The position numbers and the translations under genes are program-made. A model generated the notes under the pieces. The model made no database searches and had not been told where the DNA came from. It saw nothing but the letters and a program-made list of their open reading frames with translations. A stretch of 64,000 nt of DNA. It comes from Nocardia yamanashiensis NBRC 100130 (GTDB lineage: Bacteria; Actinomycetota; Actinomycetes; Mycobacteriales; Mycobacteriaceae). This document shows positions 25,903 to 34,080 of the stretch, one piece after another (positions within the stretch are counted from its first letter, which is position 1; the number at the start of each line of letters is the position of its first letter). The stretch is from positions 1 through 64,000 of the forward strand of contig NZ_BDCD01000033.1 of NCBI RefSeq assembly GCF_001613325.1, in the 5' to 3' direction.

Positions 25903-27993
25903 ATGCACCCCTTCGGCTCAGCTCTGCCCACCGGGACGGAACCCCCGGCTGGCGACGCTGCCGATGCCCGCTCGGCCTACGGAATTGCGGTCGACCCCGA
26001 ATATCAGTTCCCCCAACAGCCGTTGGTCTCTGGGCTGCGTGACCGGCTGGTCGCCATCGGCGACTCCAATGATCTCGACGAGCTGATTCGACGGACCGCG
26101 GAGTGGGGGAAGCGCGAAAGCGGCCGCTATCGTGAACTTTTGGACACTGCAACCGATCGAGGTGTAACCGAGGGGTTCGTTCGTCGGATCGTCCTGGGCT
26201 GCGCACCCATCAGTTTGATGGCGGGTGCATGGCTGCAGTGGCTGAACCGATCCGGAACCTGCGAGGACGATCTCGCGCTGAGAATACTGGCGCTCTACGC
26301 CGATGATGTGGGAGCCGGTCGGCCGAGACGTTCACGCGGCGACGCATACCTCGGATTGATGCGATCGCTGCAGATATCCGAGTACGCCGAGCCGGTATCT
26401 CGGCTCCCGGCCGATTCTCGAATCCCCGGATACGCCTTCGACTTCGCCGCTCGACTGTTACTGATGAGCCGCAAACCCGAAGAGTTCGCGGGCGAGCTCA
26501 TGGGCGTCGATTTGTGCTTGCGCACTGTCGCCTTGCTCCCACCCTTGGCTGCGGTGCAATCGGGCGGGGTCGTTCCGGCCGACTGGCAACGTATCGACCT
26601 CAGCACGGCACGGTCATCGGAATCTCAGCTTCCTGTCGATCGCAGCGCCGCCATCGTGACCGTCATAACCGAGAACTCGACGGATTCGACTCCGGTGCGG
26701 CACGGATTCGCTTGGGCGCTGGCCGAACTCGAACGGTGGAGCACGTTGCTGTTCGACGAGCTGGTCCGAATGCTCGACCCCGCAGTGGAAATGGCTGAAC
26801 TGGTCCGCTCGCGCGCCCGGGAAGCCTACGTCTATCACCATGATTTCCGGCTGGCCGGGCGTTCGCTGTCGGACTGGTTCAAGCAGGCCAGAACTGATCC
26901 GGCTCCGTTCGTACGTGCACTTGCCACCAGCAGGTTGATCCGGCCGGGACGACCCGAGGCCAGTCCGCTCGTCACCACTCTGGTGGCCGAGCGGGGCCGC
27001 ATGTTCCGAGTGTTTACCGAGGAGGACCTATCGACTATTCGACGATGGATCTCGGCACTACCGACCGGCGATTCTGAGCCGGATACCATTATGAGCGAGA
27101 ACCACCCGACGACTGCGGTCCCGATCGACGGGCTGTACTCACCTCCTGAGCAAGGAGAGCCGCCGCGTGGTCTTCGCGAGGCCTACTACCTCCTTCATTC
27201 CCGCCGGCAGTCGGTGGCACTGAACGACTACGCCATGGACTACGTCCGCTGCTGGCTGGATCGCGCACGTGACACCGAAGTGCACCTGCCTAAGGTCTGG
27301 GACTCGGTCGGGCTCAGACCGTGGTTGCTGGACCAGCACGATCGCCATGCGCTGGAGTACGAGCAGACCGATGAGCCACTGCCGACGCGAGAAGAGTTGG
27401 TGGAAGAATCGATTCAGCTGGCACCGATGATTCTGATCGACGGTGCCTGGCTGCAGGGATTCACCGACTACTCCCTAGCCAGCACGGAGATCGGTTTCTC
27501 CTTGTTCGCGACATACTGGGATGAACTTGGCAACAGTGAATTGAGGCTCAATCATCCGTTGATATACCGCCAGCTGCTCGGCGAGATGGGCATCGACGCC
27601 CCGCCGACGGCTTCGAAGGAATTCTCGGAATGGGACCGATTCAAAGACTCTTCGTTTGCGGTGCCGGTCTACTGGCTTAGCTTGAGTAGATTCCCGTTGA
27701 CGTTCACGCCGGAGCTACTCGGACTGAACCTGGCGATCGAACTATCGGGCGTTGGCGGGACATATCGCCGAATGCGGCGCGCGCATTCCGCGCACAAGTT
27801 CGATACCCGATTCATCGATATTCACAGTACAATCGACAACGTATCTACCGGACATTCCGCCTGGGCATCCGATGCCATCGACATATATCTCGCATCGATC
27901 CTCAAGACTGAAGGCGCAGATGCGACCGCCTCGGTGTGGCGGCGCGTGCGGAACGGATATGCGGCGTTGAACCCCGCGGATATCGGATTATGA
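25903..27993 (+). CDS. Haem-oxygenase-like diiron oxygenase (iron-containing redox enzyme), internally duplicated
   Basis: This 696-residue protein has two related halves. The C-terminal half (about 500-690) has a haem-oxygenase-like diiron signature: PELLGLNLAIELSGVGG (Glu604, Glu613) and H641-STIDN-VSTG-H651. The N-terminal half (about 95-215) repeats the frame GAWLQW...GELMGVDLCLRTVALLPPL, but the full ligand set is not evident. Members such as SznF, BelK and UndA perform N-oxygenation, oxidative cleavage or decarboxylation. It lies 24 nt downstream of the disulfide oxidoreductase gene. The family is confident for the C-terminal half; reaction and substrate are unknown. It is a prime candidate for the cluster's distinctive chemistry. 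Confidence 0.82.
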   Translation: MHPFGSALPTGTEPPAGDAADARSAYGIAVDPEYQFPQQPLVSGLRDRLVAIGDSNDLDELIRRTAEWGKRESGRYRELLDTATDRGVTEGFVRRIVLGCAPISLMAGAWLQWLNRSGTCEDDLALRILALYADDVGAGRPRRSRGDAYLGLMRSLQISEYAEPVSRLPADSRIPGYAFDFAARLLLMSRKPEEFAGELMGVDLCLRTVALLPPLAAVQSGGVVPADWQRIDLSTARSSESQLPVDRSAAIVTVITENSTDSTPVRHGFAWALAELERWSTLLFDELVRMLDPAVEMAELVRSRAREAYVYHHDFRLAGRSLSDWFKQARTDPAPFVRALATSRLIRPGRPEASPLVTTLVAERGRMFRVFTEEDLSTIRRWISALPTGDSEPDTIMSENHPTTAVPIDGLYSPPEQGEPPRGLREAYYLLHSRRQSVALNDYAMDYVRCWLDRARDTEVHLPKVWDSVGLRPWLLDQHDRHALEYEQTDEPLPTREELVEESIQLAPMILIDGAWLQGFTDYSLASTEIGFSLFATYWDELGNSELRLNHPLIYRQLLGEMGIDAPPTASKEFSEWDRFKDSSFAVPVYWLSLSRFPLTFTPELLGLNLAIELSGVGGTYRRMRRAHSAHKFDTRFIDIHSTIDNVSTGHSAWASDAIDIYLASILKTEGADATASVWRRVRNGYAALNPADIGL

Positions 27994-28027
27994 TTCGGAA
28001 CCATATTCGAAAATAGAAGGGGGAATA

Positions 28028-28717
28028 GTGAACTCTTTGACAACCTCGCCTGTGGCGGAGGTTCTCGATCGGTTGATCGGTCAGGCGAATGTGGCAGACA
28101 AGCCGTTGCATGACTCGTTCGCTGATGGCTCCTACTCTGTCGAGCAAATGCTGCAAGACGATCGATGTGACTTCAGGAAGCTCTGCCATGATCAGATCGA
28201 CAATTTTCTCAACATAGATCCGAATATGGGGAAGTTCCTCTATCTCTGCGCTCGCGGAATGCGGGCAGAGCGGATTGTGGAATTCGGCACTTCCTTCGGC
28301 ATATCGTCGATCTATCTCACTTGCGCCCTGAAGGACAATGGCGGCGGCAAGTTCATCGGCACCGAATTGGAGTCGGTCAAGGCGGTGAAAGCTGTAGAGA
28401 ATCTCGAGGCAGCCGGCCTGGGCGACTTAGCTGAAGTCCGCGTCGGTGACGCTCGTGAGACTCTTCGGGGCGGCGTAGGAGGCCCGATCGACCTCCTACT
28501 GTTAGACGGGGCTTATCACCTCTACCTGCCGGTTCTCCGGCTTCTGGAACCAAATCTCGCGACAAACGCCATTGTTGTTGCGGACAACGCTCAAGACCTC
28601 GACAATGCCTACCTGAGTTATGTTCAGGATGCCGGAAACGGTTACATGACATTGCCTCTGCCATTTCATCCCGAGCGGGGCAATTACATTTCCGTTTACA
28701 CTGGCGTCGAGGCGTAG
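28028..28717 (+). CDS. Class I SAM-dependent O-methyltransferase-like protein
   Basis: This 229-residue protein has a helical N-terminus and the SAM motif I RIVEFGTSFGISSIYL (about 79-94), the acidic ribose-binding residue in GTELES, motif II-like LLLLDGAYHLYLPVL and a C-terminal beta region. The overall pattern is that of the catechol-O-methyltransferase-like / Methyltransf_24 group. The GTG start follows AGAAGGGGGAA. It is probably a tailoring methylase of the cluster. O-, N- or S-methylation cannot be separated by eye. Confidence 0.87.
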   Translation: MNSLTTSPVAEVLDRLIGQANVADKPLHDSFADGSYSVEQMLQDDRCDFRKLCHDQIDNFLNIDPNMGKFLYLCARGMRAERIVEFGTSFGISSIYLTCALKDNGGGKFIGTELESVKAVKAVENLEAAGLGDLAEVRVGDARETLRGGVGGPIDLLLLDGAYHLYLPVLRLLEPNLATNAIVVADNAQDLDNAYLSYVQDAGNGYMTLPLPFHPERGNYISVYTGVEA

Positions 28718-28743
28718 GATATTAACTAGTGGAGGGTGAAAAA

Positions 28744-29349
28744 GTGGCAGACAGAGTGCAGTTCTGGTTCGATCCGGTCAGCCCGTGGTGCTGGGCTGCG
28801 GCACGGTGGATTCAAGCCGTCGAACCCGAGCGTGATATAGATCTATCGTTTCACGTCATGAGTCTTGCGGTATTGAACGAGGGTAAGGAACTTCCGGAGC
28901 CTGTCCGCAGCATTGTCGCCGGTTCGTGGCCGTACCTCCGAGTATTGATTGCAGTTGAGGACCTTCACGGACAGCGAGGCCTTCGGCACCTTTACAACGC
29001 TATCGGTTCGCACCTACACGAGCGCAAGAGTCGTTCCGAAACGATCGAGATCATCGGGGAGTGCCTACGAAGCTGCGAAATGTCCGAAGAGCTCCTTCTG
29101 CACGCGCAGGCAGTCGAGCACGACGCGCGCATCAGGGCCAGCCACACGGCTCGTAGCGACGATGACGGATCGACCTCGGGAGCTCCTACCATCCGTATCA
29201 ACGGAAACCCCTTTTTCGGTCCGGCGATCTCGCGAGTTCCGGCCGGCCCGGAGGCCGCTGAAATCTTCGATGCGATTTCCACACTGGTTTCGTATCCATA
29301 TCTTTTCGAATATCAGAAGACTCGTACCGAGATGCCGGTATTCGGATGA
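28744..29349 (+). CDS. Rv2466c-like thioredoxin-fold protein with SPWC active site
   Basis: This 201-residue DsbA/FrnE-type protein aligns along its length with mycobacterial Rv2466c, a mycothiol-dependent reductase. Shared features are FWFDP...PWCW near the N-terminus, FHVMSLAVLNE, GAPTIRINGNPFFGP (cis-Pro loop) and the C-terminal SYPYLFEYQKTRTEMPVF. The usual C-P-W-C becomes S13-P-W-C16, leaving a single active-site Cys. A monothiol mechanism, mycothiol transfer or altered function is likely. A GTG at 28729 is also in frame, but the GTG at 28744 has GGAGG at proper distance. The stop overlaps the next start (ATGA). Confidence 0.87.
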   Translation: MADRVQFWFDPVSPWCWAAARWIQAVEPERDIDLSFHVMSLAVLNEGKELPEPVRSIVAGSWPYLRVLIAVEDLHGQRGLRHLYNAIGSHLHERKSRSETIEIIGECLRSCEMSEELLLHAQAVEHDARIRASHTARSDDDGSTSGAPTIRINGNPFFGPAISRVPAGPEAAEIFDAISTLVSYPYLFEYQKTRTEMPVFG

Positions 29350-30308
29350 CGGTCCCTATGCCGGAGGAAATCGTGAAAGGCGGATTGCTCCTCGTTCACG
29401 CGCACCCGGACGACGAATCTATCGCTACCGGCGGCACGATAGCCCTCTACCGGCGGCGCGGCGTCCCGGTGACCGTGGTTACCTGCACCCTGGGCGAGGA
29501 AGGCGAGGTTATCGGGGACCAGTGGTCACAACTGGTCAGTGGATCTGCCGATCAACTCGGTGGCTATCGGATCGGGGAACTAGGCACCGCGCTCGCCGCG
29601 CTCGGCGCGGGCCCGCCGCTCTTTCTCGGTGGTGCCGGCCGATGGCGAGACTCAGGTATGGCGGGGTCGATGTCAGACCCTCGTGAATCCGAAACAGCCG
29701 GGCACCCACGTGCTTTCGTGAAGTCAGGCTCCGCGGCGGTCGAACAACTGGTAGAGGTGATCGTGAGGTTACAGCCACAGGTAGTGATCGGCTACGACCC
29801 AAATGGCGGTTACGGGCACCCGGACCACATCCATGCTCATCGGATCACGATGATGGCCGTAGAGGAGGCCGTCAGAGCTGGATGGGACGTTCCCAAACTC
29901 TACTGGACAGTTACGAATCTCGAGGTCCTGCAACAACAGACAAGAGAGCTGCGCCGCCTGGCGATAGCACAGCCCGGTCGTGCTCTACCGCCACACTCAC
30001 GCCTGCCTACATCCGGCGAAATGACCGGGGCCGACGCGAACCTCGTGACGGCAACCATCAACGTGGCCAGTGTGCTGGATGCCAAGCGGGCTGCGCTCTG
30101 TGCACACGCGACTCAGATTCGGGTGTCTCCGCTGGGCAGCGCTGTGAGTCTTTCCAATAACATTGCGCAGCCGCTCCTGAGCGAGGAGCACTATGTTCTT
30201 GTCCGCGGGCGTAGCGGCCCGGTCGGAGACGACGGCCGTGAGGACGATCTATTTGCGGGAATGCAGGAATGTCAGGCGCTTCGCAGCTTGCCCGCTACCC
30301 GATTGTGA
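29346..30308 (+). CDS. mshB-like: MshB-like deacetylase, cluster paralogue
   Basis: This 320-residue PIG-L enzyme is closely related to MshB: HAHPDDESIATGGTIALY, VVTCTLGEEGEVIGD, DQLGGYRIGELGTALAALG, FLGGAGRWRDSGMAG, GYDPNGGYGHPDHIHAHR and YWTVTNL. MshB deacetylates GlcNAc-Ins in mycothiol synthesis and can cleave mycothiol S-conjugates weakly. A housekeeping mshB is expected elsewhere, so this copy at the end of the biosynthetic operon probably acts on a pathway intermediate or mycothiol adduct. The Zn ligands (HPDD and the downstream HPDH) are present. It is the last clear gene of the plus-strand cluster. Confidence 0.88.
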   Translation: MTVPMPEEIVKGGLLLVHAHPDDESIATGGTIALYRRRGVPVTVVTCTLGEEGEVIGDQWSQLVSGSADQLGGYRIGELGTALAALGAGPPLFLGGAGRWRDSGMAGSMSDPRESETAGHPRAFVKSGSAAVEQLVEVIVRLQPQVVIGYDPNGGYGHPDHIHAHRITMMAVEEAVRAGWDVPKLYWTVTNLEVLQQQTRELRRLAIAQPGRALPPHSRLPTSGEMTGADANLVTATINVASVLDAKRAALCAHATQIRVSPLGSAVSLSNNIAQPLLSEEHYVLVRGRSGPVGDDGREDDLFAGMQECQALRSLPATRL

Positions 30309-30536
30309 ACCAAGGACGGGTAGTGCTCGTGCGAAAGACGATCTTCTGCCCTGCCTACGCGATGCTGGCCCGCAGCGACGATCTCGTTGTCTTCCAAATG
30401 GTTTCGGTCGGCATGCCAGAACTGCTACTCCCGGTGGCGGCCACCTGCCTGAGTGAATGAATCCCGTTGCGGCAGAACGCATAAAGGTCGCGAAGTGATT
30501 TTGAAGAGAACCGTCGGAATACTCGATGGAGCCCGA

Positions 30537-30917
30537 TTACCGGTCGGTACTCGATGTGCCGACGGGCCCGCTGTTCCAGAGGTCGGTTACCTTGACTTCT
30601 CTGCCGATCGCGGTGTGCCGCTTGGCGGATTCGATGAAGATCACATCTCCGACGGCGAGCAGGTCATCGACCTCGCCGGCGCTCAGATGACGATCGTTGG
30701 GCACGATTACGGCAATGGAATCGGCGCTCCACGCCGTACTCGTGATGCGCCCGAAGGGCAGGTAGCGTCCTGGAATGTCGTAGACGATCGCCGCGACGAC
30801 GCAGCCGAGCTTGATTGCCACACTGTGGATCTCGGCCGAATCCTTTTCCCAGTCGGCGCCGGGCGTGCCCGGGCAGATGAATCCGACGACAGACGGCAGT
30901 ATCAAAGGCGTGGCCAT
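30537..30917 (-). CDS. Hypothetical protein
   Basis: This 126-residue frame has balanced composition (MATPLILPSVVGFICPGTPG, then alternating predicted strands and helices, VVAAIVYDIPG, DSIAVIVPNDRHLSAGEVDD) and is preceded by GAAGGG. No family is recognised. The alternating beta-alpha pattern is Rossmann-like. It lies downstream of the small HTH gene at 31122 in the same direction with 204 bases between, so the two may be co-transcribed under the inverted repeat at 31429. Confidence 0.55.
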   Translation of the reverse strand: MATPLILPSVVGFICPGTPGADWEKDSAEIHSVAIKLGCVVAAIVYDIPGRYLPFGRITSTAWSADSIAVIVPNDRHLSAGEVDDLLAVGDVIFIESAKRHTAIGREVKVTDLWNSGPVGTSSTDR

Positions 30918-31121
30918 GGTTCACCCTTCGTGCTTTGTCTGGTGGTGGACGGTGCATGCATGTCCGGTAGCAGCGCAGTAGTCATCGACGTTCGCGCTGT
31001 TGGTAGTCGTTGGGCAGAGCCTTGTCTGGTCGTCGGGTTTGACGACGCCACTTCTTCGGCGGTCTCGGTGGCGATGAGACGCCACGGCAAGTTCGACGAG
31101 TGTGTTTGGTGGCAGGAGGGG

Positions 31122-31376
31122 TCACCGGCGTCCTCCGAACTGGCGGTAGACCGGTCGCCGGATCGCTACTGAGCCGCGGCTCGTCGATCGATACCGGCTA
31201 GGTGCCTGCTTGGTTTTCATGGCCAGGCCGTCGCGTGAGAGTCGCAGCAGTGCGTGGCGTACGGCGGTCGCGGTGAGCCTGGCGTGATGGCACAGCTCAT
31301 TCACGGTCAGTGACCCGGTGGGTTCCAGAATGGCGAGCGCGGCAAGCACTTTGGCTTCATGCTCGGTCAACGCCAT
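31122..31376 (-). CDS. Small winged-helix (MarR-like) DNA-binding protein
   Basis: This 84-residue protein starts MALTEHEAKVLAALAILEPT and contains a winged-helix core (LTVNELCHHARLTATAVRHALLRLSRDGLAMKTK) with a basic tail. It has no ligand-binding or dimerisation domain beyond the core. The ATG at 31376 follows GAGGGGAG. A 43-bp double palindrome lies about 53 bases upstream, the expected place for an operator of this gene. It is therefore probably an autoregulated small regulator; targets are unknown. Confidence 0.7.
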   Translation of the reverse strand: MALTEHEAKVLAALAILEPTGSLTVNELCHHARLTATAVRHALLRLSRDGLAMKTKQAPSRYRSTSRGSVAIRRPVYRQFGGRR

Positions 31377-31428
31377 GGGAGCTCCCCTCGTCGTCGGTTG
31401 TCGCTGCTCGGCGCTGAGGCAACCTTGC

Positions 31429-31471
31429 AAGTGGACTATGCCACTTGAAATGTAAGTGGCATAGTCCACTT
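31429..31471. promoter_or_regulatory. Compound operator: two inverted 18-bp palindromic sites
   Basis: AAGTGGACTATGCCACTT, a 7-base spacer, then its exact reverse complement. Each 18-bp arm is itself a dyad AAGTGG-N6-CCACTT, so there are four AAGTGG half-sites. It lies between the GntR 3' end and the small HTH gene's start. There is no T run after it in the minus direction, so a terminator is less likely than a cooperative binding site. Confidence 0.75.
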
Positions 31472-31517
31472 TGGGAAAATCGGAAAACTTCCGATCGAGA
31501 GAGGTGCCGACCGAGGG

Positions 31518-32273
31518 TTAGGTAGTGATCGGGTACTCCTGGCGGAACGCCCATCGTTGCGGAGGGTAGACAGCCTCATCGAACTGGATCGGATGGTCTT
31601 CAGAAGTGTATGCGACGAGCCAATACACAAGCACGGCAGACGGATTGGGAAGATCAAGTGTGTGGCGTTCCTGCTCGGTCGCGAGGCGCGACGACACCTG
31701 ATCCCGAGCGTAGAGGTTGCGTTCGTCCAGGACCTCGGAAAGGTAAGGCAATGTGCCGCCGCGTACGCGCTCTGGCACAGCGAGTCGGGGAGCGGAATGA
31801 GCGAAGCGCGCCGGAAACCAGGAAGTGGACAACTCGGTCGGCCCGCTCACCTGATTACGGATGACGCGGCAACGACGAAGCGCCTGCTCACCAGGATCAA
31901 GCGCCAGCGACGTCGTGACATGCTCTGGCGCGTCGACTATCCCGACATACGGGAAATCGACTCGCTCGGTGTCGGAGTACATCGTCCCCAGCGCGGAGGC
32001 ACGTTCGAACCGTTCGCGTGCCCGCGGCGCGGAACCCAAATGCTGGACGAATGTCCCCGACCCGCGTTTGCTCTGCACCAGTCCCTGCTGTCGTAGTGCC
32101 TGCAGCGCCTTGGCTGCCGTGGGGCGCGCCACTTTCCATACCGCCGCAAGCTCGCGTTCAGACGGGACTTCCGCGCCCGGCGGCAGATCACCGCGGACGA
32201 TCTGATCGCGCAGGTAGCCGGCGATCTGCAGATACTTAGGGAGTACCTCTTCGATTTCGGGCAACCGCTGCAT
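31518..32273 (-). CDS. GntR family regulator (HutC/UTRA type)
   Basis: This protein of about 251 residues has an N-terminal GntR winged helix (KYLQIAGYLRDQIVRGDLPP, EVPSERELAAVWKVARPTAAKAL, LVQSKRGSGTFV) and a UTRA-type effector domain (EQALRRCRVIRN, DQVSSRLATEQE, DEAVYPPQRW). The ATG at 32273 is only a few bases after GGAGGA; a GTG ten codons upstream in frame is an alternative start. It is divergent from the DUF1152 gene, and its promoter region holds a 12-bp palindrome. In actinobacteria such regulators often sit beside mobile or accessory genes. The ligand is unknown. Confidence 0.87.
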   Translation of the reverse strand: MQRLPEIEEVLPKYLQIAGYLRDQIVRGDLPPGAEVPSERELAAVWKVARPTAAKALQALRQQGLVQSKRGSGTFVQHLGSAPRARERFERASALGTMYSDTERVDFPYVGIVDAPEHVTTSLALDPGEQALRRCRVIRNQVSGPTELSTSWFPARFAHSAPRLAVPERVRGGTLPYLSEVLDERNLYARDQVSSRLATEQERHTLDLPNPSAVLVYWLVAYTSEDHPIQFDEAVYPPQRWAFRQEYPITT

Positions 32274-32294
32274 TCCTCCGTGAGTACCATAAGC

Positions 32295-32306
32295 CACTGG
32301 CCAGTG
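32295..32306. promoter_or_regulatory. 12-bp palindrome in the GntR/DUF1152 divergent promoter
   Basis: CACTGGCCAGTG is perfectly self-complementary and lies 22 bases upstream of the GntR start codon. It is a candidate GntR operator; the evidence is position and symmetry only. Confidence 0.4.
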
Positions 32307-32338
32307 TACGAGGCCGGGAGAGGACCGAATTCGCGGTA

Positions 32339-33475
32339 ATGACGAGATCGCTCGCAATCGCAGCTGGCGGGGGTGGTGATGCAGTAACCGCTGCCATACT
32401 CGCACGTTCAATACCAGGTCTTCAGGTCACCGCCATCATGAGCTACTCGTGGGACCGCTTCATGATCGATCCTGCGCCGGGCCCACGATGTCCGGCCGAC
32501 TTCGAAGGGCTCACCGATCGTGACGGTGTTGCGATAGTGACACCGTCGGCCACCCTCCGGAACGGAATGTCCACGCTGCCGCGACTGTCGACCTGCATCG
32601 AGTTGCCATTGGTGCTGTTGGACGCAGAAGGTGGCGCGACTGGTATGGCGGCGCTCATGACGCGTGCAGCAAAGGCATTCGACGCGGACGAACTGCTGGT
32701 TGTCGATGTGGGCGGTGACATCCTGGCCAAAGGGCGCGAGCCGGGGCTGAACAGTCCGCTGGCCGACTCCCTAGCACTTGCTGCAGCGTTCGAATCCGGC
32801 CTCCCCACACGCGTTTTGGTTGCCGGCCCGGCGGTCGACGGAGAGTTGTCGATCGTAGAGGTATTGGCCCGACTCGACGACCTTCACGGACACGAAGTCG
32901 GCCACCTCACCGCGGACGACGTAGCCCCCTATCACGGAATCTGGTCCTGGCATCCCTCCGAGGCCACCGCGTTGCTGGCGACGGCGGCTGGTGGCTGGCG
33001 CGGTGTGGTTGAGACGCAACGTCGGTCACTCATTCAGCTCAGCGACATCGTGCCCCGGGTGTTCGAGGTCGAGGCGCCAGCCTTGCTGGAGACATCGCTG
33101 GCGGCCGGGCTGGTTTCGACCGAGAGCTTCGAGGAAGCTGAACAACTGCTTCGTGACCGCCGCGGTGGCCGCAGTGAATTGGACATCGAGCGTCGGCGTT
33201 CCGTCGAGGATCGGTCCAAAGTTGTTGAGCCGTCTGTTGAATCGTTAGAGATAATCGATCGCCAAGTCGAGGCCACACTGGCCCGTGGGGTTGATGCGTT
33301 GACGTTGCGCAGGGTCGCCGAGATGGTTTCCGCGGTCGATCCAGCCACCACCTCGGCCCTGCGACGACTGCTGGCTGAACATCGGGGCAACAACTTCCGG
33401 CCGCCGATCTACATTCTGCGTGCAGGCAACCCTGGTAGCGATCGTCTTTGTGATCATCCGAGCATCGGTGGATGA
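32339..33475 (+). CDS. DUF1152 domain protein
   Basis: This 378-residue protein opens RSLAIAAGGGGDAVTAAILA, typical of DUF1152. It continues with a Rossmann-like body (DELLVVDVGGDIL, PLADSLALAAA, PTRVLVAGPAVDGEL) and an Asp/Glu/Arg-rich helical C-terminus. The function of the family is unknown; the glycine loop and VDVGGDI suggest nucleotide or sugar-nucleotide binding. It is divergent from the GntR gene. The last codons overlap the start of the NUDIX remnant. Confidence 0.78.
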   Translation: MTRSLAIAAGGGGDAVTAAILARSIPGLQVTAIMSYSWDRFMIDPAPGPRCPADFEGLTDRDGVAIVTPSATLRNGMSTLPRLSTCIELPLVLLDAEGGATGMAALMTRAAKAFDADELLVVDVGGDILAKGREPGLNSPLADSLALAAAFESGLPTRVLVAGPAVDGELSIVEVLARLDDLHGHEVGHLTADDVAPYHGIWSWHPSEATALLATAAGGWRGVVETQRRSLIQLSDIVPRVFEVEAPALLETSLAAGLVSTESFEEAEQLLRDRRGGRSELDIERRRSVEDRSKVVEPSVESLEIIDRQVEATLARGVDALTLRRVAEMVSAVDPATTSALRRLLAEHRGNNFRPPIYILRAGNPGSDRLCDHPSIGG

Positions 33476-33778
33476 ACTTCCGCATGGCTGCTGGTATGGA
33501 AGGTGCGTCATCATCACCAACCCTCGCGGCCAGATTCTGCTGATCCTGCGAGATGACATGCCCGATTTTCCGTTCCTGAACTCCTGGGCACTGCCTGGCG
33601 GGCACATCGAGCCCGGTGAGACGCTCTGGATCTTGATCAGCTCGTGCTCACCGAAGGCCAGCGGCTGGGGTGGTTCGGCGCCACCGACGTCGCTGGCATT
33701 CATTTGGGATTCGAGGAACACAACCTGCTGGCCGAGTACTTCACCCAGCTGCGCGGCACCGCCACCGACCTCGGGTAA
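33468..33778 (+). pseudogene. NUDIX hydrolase remnant with internal deletion
   Basis: A GTG frame gives a good NUDIX N-terminus (CVIITNPRGQILLILRDDMP, SWALPGGHIEPGETL). It then jumps frame at about 33625-33650 into a natural C-terminus (LTEGQRLGWFGATDVAGIHL to TATDLG, stop at 33778). The catalytic helix REXXEEXG that should follow GGHIEPGET is missing. About 30-40 codons of the usual length appear deleted and the frame is broken, so no hydrolase activity is expected. Confidence 0.75.
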
Positions 33779-34080
33779 TGAGCCGTGTACGCCCGTGCCG
33801 GATGCGTTGCCCACCAACGGTATTCGTGGCTTGTGCGGCCCAGTCATCCATGACATAGCTCGGTCGATATCGGGGTCTGGAAAGGACCGGACAGCGGGCT
33901 TGAAGATCAAGGGGCAGAAAGCCTCTCGTCCCAGATCACGAAATCACGCCCACAACCAATGTGCCGTGACGATCACGATGACGCGGGCAGCACGAACACC
34001 GGCGGATGTCCACGCAATGCTCGCACGTGCGCTGTGTGCTGACCGAGCCCGTGTTGGCTCTTTCGGATACCGTCGAATCC
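33779..34080. other. 302 bases, no gene seen
   Basis: No frame shows recognisable protein sequence; upstream in-frame codons of the DUF1877 gene extend into the right end but lack family similarity. No clear repeat or terminator was found. Confidence 0.4.

Noticed and set aside
30269..30460. 63-codon plus-strand frame after the MshB paralogue
   Set aside because: No SD at its start, overlaps the end of the MshB gene out of frame, and no recognisable sequence; likely chance.
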